A DNA stretch of 64,000 nt from Arenibacter troitsensis (GTDB taxonomy: Bacteria > Bacteroidota > Bacteroidia > Flavobacteriales > Flavobacteriaceae). The first letter of the stretch is position 1. Every line of letters begins with the position of its first letter. Below are positions 61,279 to 64,000 of this stretch, in pieces. The notes beneath the pieces are model-generated. The model was not told the DNA's origin, searched no databases, and was given only the letters and a program-made list of their open reading frames with translations. The DNA lies in NCBI RefSeq assembly GCF_900177645.1, contig NZ_FXAO01000004.1:157453-221452 (forward strand). The letters run 5' to 3'. The translations under genes and the position numbers were made by a program.

Positions 61279-62016
61279 ATGAATTTAAACCGTAAACAAC
61301 TTTCTTTAATAATAACATTCTTTTCCATGGCCTTGGTGGTGCTAGGTTTATACAACATCCACTTGGGACAAAAAGAAAAGGAAGAATATGTTATTGAATT
61401 AAGTCTGTTGGAAGAGGAGGATCTGGAAAAGCAAATTGAAGAAGAAATAAAGGAAATGGAGGAAATGGCCAAGGCAGATCCCGTTAAAAGCCATATGGCC
61501 TATAACGAGGCCAATAAACCCAGTTTTGGTAACCCCGAGCCGCTCAAAACATTGGAGGAAATATTGGAGGAACAGGAACTTTCCGCCGATAGTGACGATC
61601 CTACCGACTATCTAAGTTCTGACTCGGAATATGCCGCAAGAGTAAAGGAGTTGGCTAGGAGAAGAAGGGAAAAACAAGAACTTTTGGGAGAAAAGGAAGC
61701 CAGTAAAGAAGTAATGACCAACAATTTGGCCAAAAGACGGACTTCTATTTCCTATTCCTTGGTAGACAGAAGGCATACCAGCCTTCCCATACCTATTTAT
61801 ACTTGTATAGAAGGAGGTAAGGTAGTCATTAATATTAAGGTTGACCCGTTGGGAAAGGTCATTGAGGCCGATGTAAACAAAAAAAGTTCCAGCACCCTAA
61901 ATGGCTGCCTTGTGGATAACGCCATTGAATATGCCTTAAAGTCCAAATTTAATACCGGAGAAAAGGCCGAACAAATGGGCACCATTACCTATCTATTTCA
62001 AGAAAAGCAAAGATAA
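61279..62016 (+). CDS. TonB-C-like inner-membrane protein with an acidic coiled coil
   Basis: A 245-residue protein if started at the ATG MNLNRKQL (61279); a TTG at 61255 would extend it by eight residues. A single membrane helix (about 8-26) is followed by a long acidic, Glu/Lys-rich, probable coiled-coil region (31-150) and a C-terminal domain with GGKVVINIKVDPLGKVIEADV near 190-210, reminiscent of TonB C-terminal domains (ExxVxVxFxVDxxGxV). It could be an energy-transducing or periplasmic linker protein. It overlaps the convergent thioredoxin-like gene by 24 bases. Confidence 0.6.
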   Translation: MNLNRKQLSLIITFFSMALVVLGLYNIHLGQKEKEEYVIELSLLEEEDLEKQIEEEIKEMEEMAKADPVKSHMAYNEANKPSFGNPEPLKTLEEILEEQELSADSDDPTDYLSSDSEYAARVKELARRRREKQELLGEKEASKEVMTNNLAKRRTSISYSLVDRRHTSLPIPIYTCIEGGKVVINIKVDPLGKVIEADVNKKSSSTLNGCLVDNAIEYALKSKFNTGEKAEQMGTITYLFQEKQR

Positions 62017-62616
62017 TAGGTCGCTCACCGTATTCTGCCCCTTATCCTTATTATACCACAGCTGCAGATCCTGCTTAAACTCTGCCGTTAACTTCCCGTA
62101 TTTACTTTTGTAGTCTTGCACCATTTTGGCAGCAATGGAAGGTCGGGAACCCCATTCCCCTGTCACCTTGCCCGTATTTTCATCTATGGCGATCAATTTT
62201 GGAATAGCCATAGCGCCATTGGACAAAAACTGCTCCATTAGTTCTAGGTTGTCATCGCGCAATACAAGCCTTAACGAAATATTCCCATTTAAATCGGCAA
62301 TCTTATTCATTACCGGTAGGGTTTGGGCAGAATCGCCACACCAACTTTCAGTTAGCACCAACCAGGTCGTTTTTTTGTTCAGCTGTTTAATTTTAGCTTG
62401 AGAGTCAGCATCGATCTTAATGGTCTTGTCCAAACGTTTCATTCGTTGATCGTTCAGACGTGTAAAATCAACATATTCCCGACTTTCCATCGATCCCGTG
62501 GATTTTCCCTCTAAAGCCAATCTGGAAACCATTAACCTGTAATCCACATAATCCATGGACGACCTTAAACTATCACGAATTAATTCAGCTTTTGTATTCT
62601 GTACCGCTTGTTCCAT
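61993..62616 (-). CDS. Thioredoxin-family protein with a CxxS active site
   Basis: A 207-residue cytoplasmic protein with a thioredoxin fold. The active-site segment reads TESWCGDSAQTLPV near 89-102, with only one Cys (WCGDS), and the cis-proline motif is AIPKLIA near 136-142. CxxS thioredoxins can form mixed disulfides but not dithiols, so a role in glutathione-type chemistry or chaperoning is more likely than disulfide reduction. N-terminal residues 1-75 are helical and without a recognised domain. It overlaps the convergent TonB-C-like gene by 24 bases. Confidence 0.75.
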   Translation of the reverse strand: MEQAVQNTKAELIRDSLRSSMDYVDYRLMVSRLALEGKSTGSMESREYVDFTRLNDQRMKRLDKTIKIDADSQAKIKQLNKKTTWLVLTESWCGDSAQTLPVMNKIADLNGNISLRLVLRDDNLELMEQFLSNGAMAIPKLIAIDENTGKVTGEWGSRPSIAAKMVQDYKSKYGKLTAEFKQDLQLWYNKDKGQNTVSDLLSLLFLK

Positions 62617-62735
62617 AAAAATGTAATCCTATTTGCTCCCAAAATTAGCCCTTATCCAAGCAGCCATCGGTAACAATAGTTACATTGGTAGCAATACTCC
62701 CGTAATACTTACATATTTGTGGAATAATTGGAATT

Positions 62736-63671
62736 TTAGTGGTTCAAGGCCCGCTTTTTGATCATCCCTCCTTTGGTATCATTTATACTGTTCATCACAA
62801 CAAAGGCATTGGGATCTATCTTTTCCAGTTCGGTATTTAGTTTACTAATCTCCAACCTGGTGATAACCGCATAAATAATGTCGTACTCATTGTGTACACC
62901 GCTCTTACCGTAACCTCCATGACCCTTATAGATGGTGAGACCCCTTCCGAGTTTCTCCGTAATCATAAGCCTGATCTCCTCACTACGGGCAGATATAATG
63001 GTAACCCCAGTGTACTCCTCGATCCCATCCACCACAAAATCCAAGGTTTTGGAAGCCGATAAATAGGTCAACATGGAATATAGGGCCGTTTCCAGAGAAA
63101 GGAAATAGGCAGCAGCCAAGAAAATTATAATATTTATTACAATTATATTATCCCCAATTTTGGTCCTTAATTTCCTGCTCAGATAAATGGCAAGTACCTC
63201 GGTGCCATCCAAGACACCACCACCCCTAATGGACAGACCAATACCAGCACCTAGAAAAAAACCTCCAAAAACAGCTACTAAAAGCTTGTCTTCAGTAACT
63301 TCCGGAAAGTGTACCGTGGCCAAAACTATGGCCAGGCCAATAATTGCCAAAGAGGCCTTAACGGCAAATTGTTTGCCTATCACCTTATAACCAAGAAATA
63401 TAAATGGGATATTGACAAGAATAATCAATATATATAAGGGTATAGACGAGATTTCGGAAATCAAAAGTGAGATTCCCGTTGCCCCACCATCAATAAAACT
63501 ATTGGGCAATAGAAAACTTTCCAAGCCAAAGGCAGCAGAAAAAATCCCTGCTATTATAAACAAGGCATCATGTATGTCAGCAAAAATCCCCACCCTAAAC
63601 CTTCGGGATTTCTTCCAATAGGAATAAAGGTTGGATTTAAAGTCATGACTCTTTTTCTTTTTATCGGGCAT
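62736..63671 (-). CDS. YitT/DUF161-DUF2179 membrane protein
   Basis: A 311-residue membrane protein. Five to six helices occupy residues 29-210, beginning with ADIHDALFIIAGIFSAAFGLESFLLP (split: ADIHDALFIIAGIFSA, AFGLESFLLP). The motif SFIDGGATGISLLI near 57-70 belongs to DUF161 (YitT family). The cytoplasmic DUF2179 domain forms the end (about 225-300), with KGHGGYGKSGVHNEYDIIY. Possible ligand-binding or transport role, unproven. Single gene. Confidence 0.85.
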   Translation of the reverse strand: MPDKKKKSHDFKSNLYSYWKKSRRFRVGIFADIHDALFIIAGIFSAAFGLESFLLPNSFIDGGATGISLLISEISSIPLYILIILVNIPFIFLGYKVIGKQFAVKASLAIIGLAIVLATVHFPEVTEDKLLVAVFGGFFLGAGIGLSIRGGGVLDGTEVLAIYLSRKLRTKIGDNIIVINIIIFLAAAYFLSLETALYSMLTYLSASKTLDFVVDGIEEYTGVTIISARSEEIRLMITEKLGRGLTIYKGHGGYGKSGVHNEYDIIYAVITRLEISKLNTELEKIDPNAFVVMNSINDTKGGMIKKRALNH

Positions 63672-63912
63672 ATAACAATATTAAAATGAGATTTATCAAT
63701 AGCAAAGACATAATATAAAGACAACAGCCAACAAAACATTTTAAAGTTTTACAAAAAAACAAATTGCGTAGTTACCGAACGGTGAAATTAAAAAATCAAA
63801 TTTTAATAATGGAGTTCCCTTAAGCCATAAATAAAATTAATTTGTGCTCCATTGGCCAACCCTTAAGGTTATCTTGCCAATATACTATCTTTACCATTCG
63901 ATTATACTTCAA

Positions 63913-64000
63913 ATGAAATATCCCTTCCATATACTTATAAGCCTTTTTTGCCTTTACGGACTACACGGTCAAAGCAAGATAGACCAGGCATTAAAGAAGT
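63913..64000 (+). CDS. Start of a secreted protein, cut off by the window
   Basis: Only the first 29 residues are visible: a signal peptide (MKYPFHILISLFCLYGLHG) followed by QSKIDQALKK. This start resembles that of secreted serine beta-lactamase-like hydrolases (SKIDQ-type N-terminus), but the evidence is too thin for a family call. It is preceded by 240 bases of AT-rich spacer. Confidence 0.5.
   Translation, partial: MKYPFHILISLFCLYGLHGQSKIDQALKK

Noticed and set aside
1-64000. tRNA, rRNA or known riboswitch genes
   Set aside because: No cloverleaf with CCA-type end, no rRNA stretch and no recognisable riboswitch core were seen; a covariance search could still find a small RNA.

Overview
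The window looks like a chromosomal segment of a marine-type member of the Flavobacteriaceae (Bacteroidota). This is an inference from several signs. Promoters fit the Bacteroidota form TTG-N(17-23)-TAnnTTTG. Two proteins end in a type IX secretion tail. The dense arginine/proline cluster contains the Bacteroidota-type carbamoyltransferase argF'. Family markers DUF4271, DUF4296 and DUF3098 are present, as is the ftsX-DUF3098-uppP-truB operon. No rRNA, tRNA or CRISPR array was seen.

Layout. 1-3400: a DJ-1/PfpI protein, a secreted metallophosphoesterase and an aquaporin. 3750-10810: an AT-rich accessory island of cassette-like modules, two of which are bounded by their own inverted repeats. Module 1 (3755-8403) carries a NACHT/STAND-like P-loop NTPase, two related small proteins (the second starting with a TNSSSTSF motif) and a radical SAM/SPASM enzyme. 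They are tightly packed or overlapping and I take them as one undescribed system. Next come a small secreted repeat protein, an SdpI/DUF1648 membrane protein and a frameshifted methylenetetrahydrofolate-reductase-like gene (module 3, 9827-10808). 10810-11800: a nest of palindromic repeats in about three tandem units.

11800-24725: one minus-strand arginine/proline block, read GNAT acetyltransferase, argG, argC, proC, argD, proA, proB, argF', then a repeat nest with a stand-alone DUF559 nuclease gene, then argB, argE, argH. Together these genes convert glutamate to proline and, through acylated intermediates, to arginine. A structured leader precedes the block.

24940-33800: envelope glycosyltransferases (one GT-C, two GT2), a membrane polyferredoxin next to an FAD oxidoreductase, and a PhoR/PhoB-like two-component pair. 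34100-39450: a beta-helix lipoprotein and TonB-dependent receptor pair, then two miniature proteins that are little more than a signal peptide and a T9SS tail. 39800-64000: mostly housekeeping genes (LuxE-like ligase, tyrS, a short-chain reductase, dihydroorotase, polyprenol-phosphate mannosyl synthase, hemD, pckA, saccharopine dehydrogenase, an Lrp regulator, a zinc peptidase, alanine dehydrogenase, SemiSWEET, leuS, ftsX, uppP, truB, YitT).

The two most striking things are: (1) the NTPase, TNSSS-protein and radical SAM module; and (2) leuS, which is interrupted in frame by a 435-bp element with palindromic inverted termini, a DUF559 nuclease domain and an apparent 3-bp target duplication. 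The same palindrome occurs alone at five other places in the window, and a second DUF559 gene sits in another repeat nest. This suggests a DUF559-driven mobile or REP-like system.
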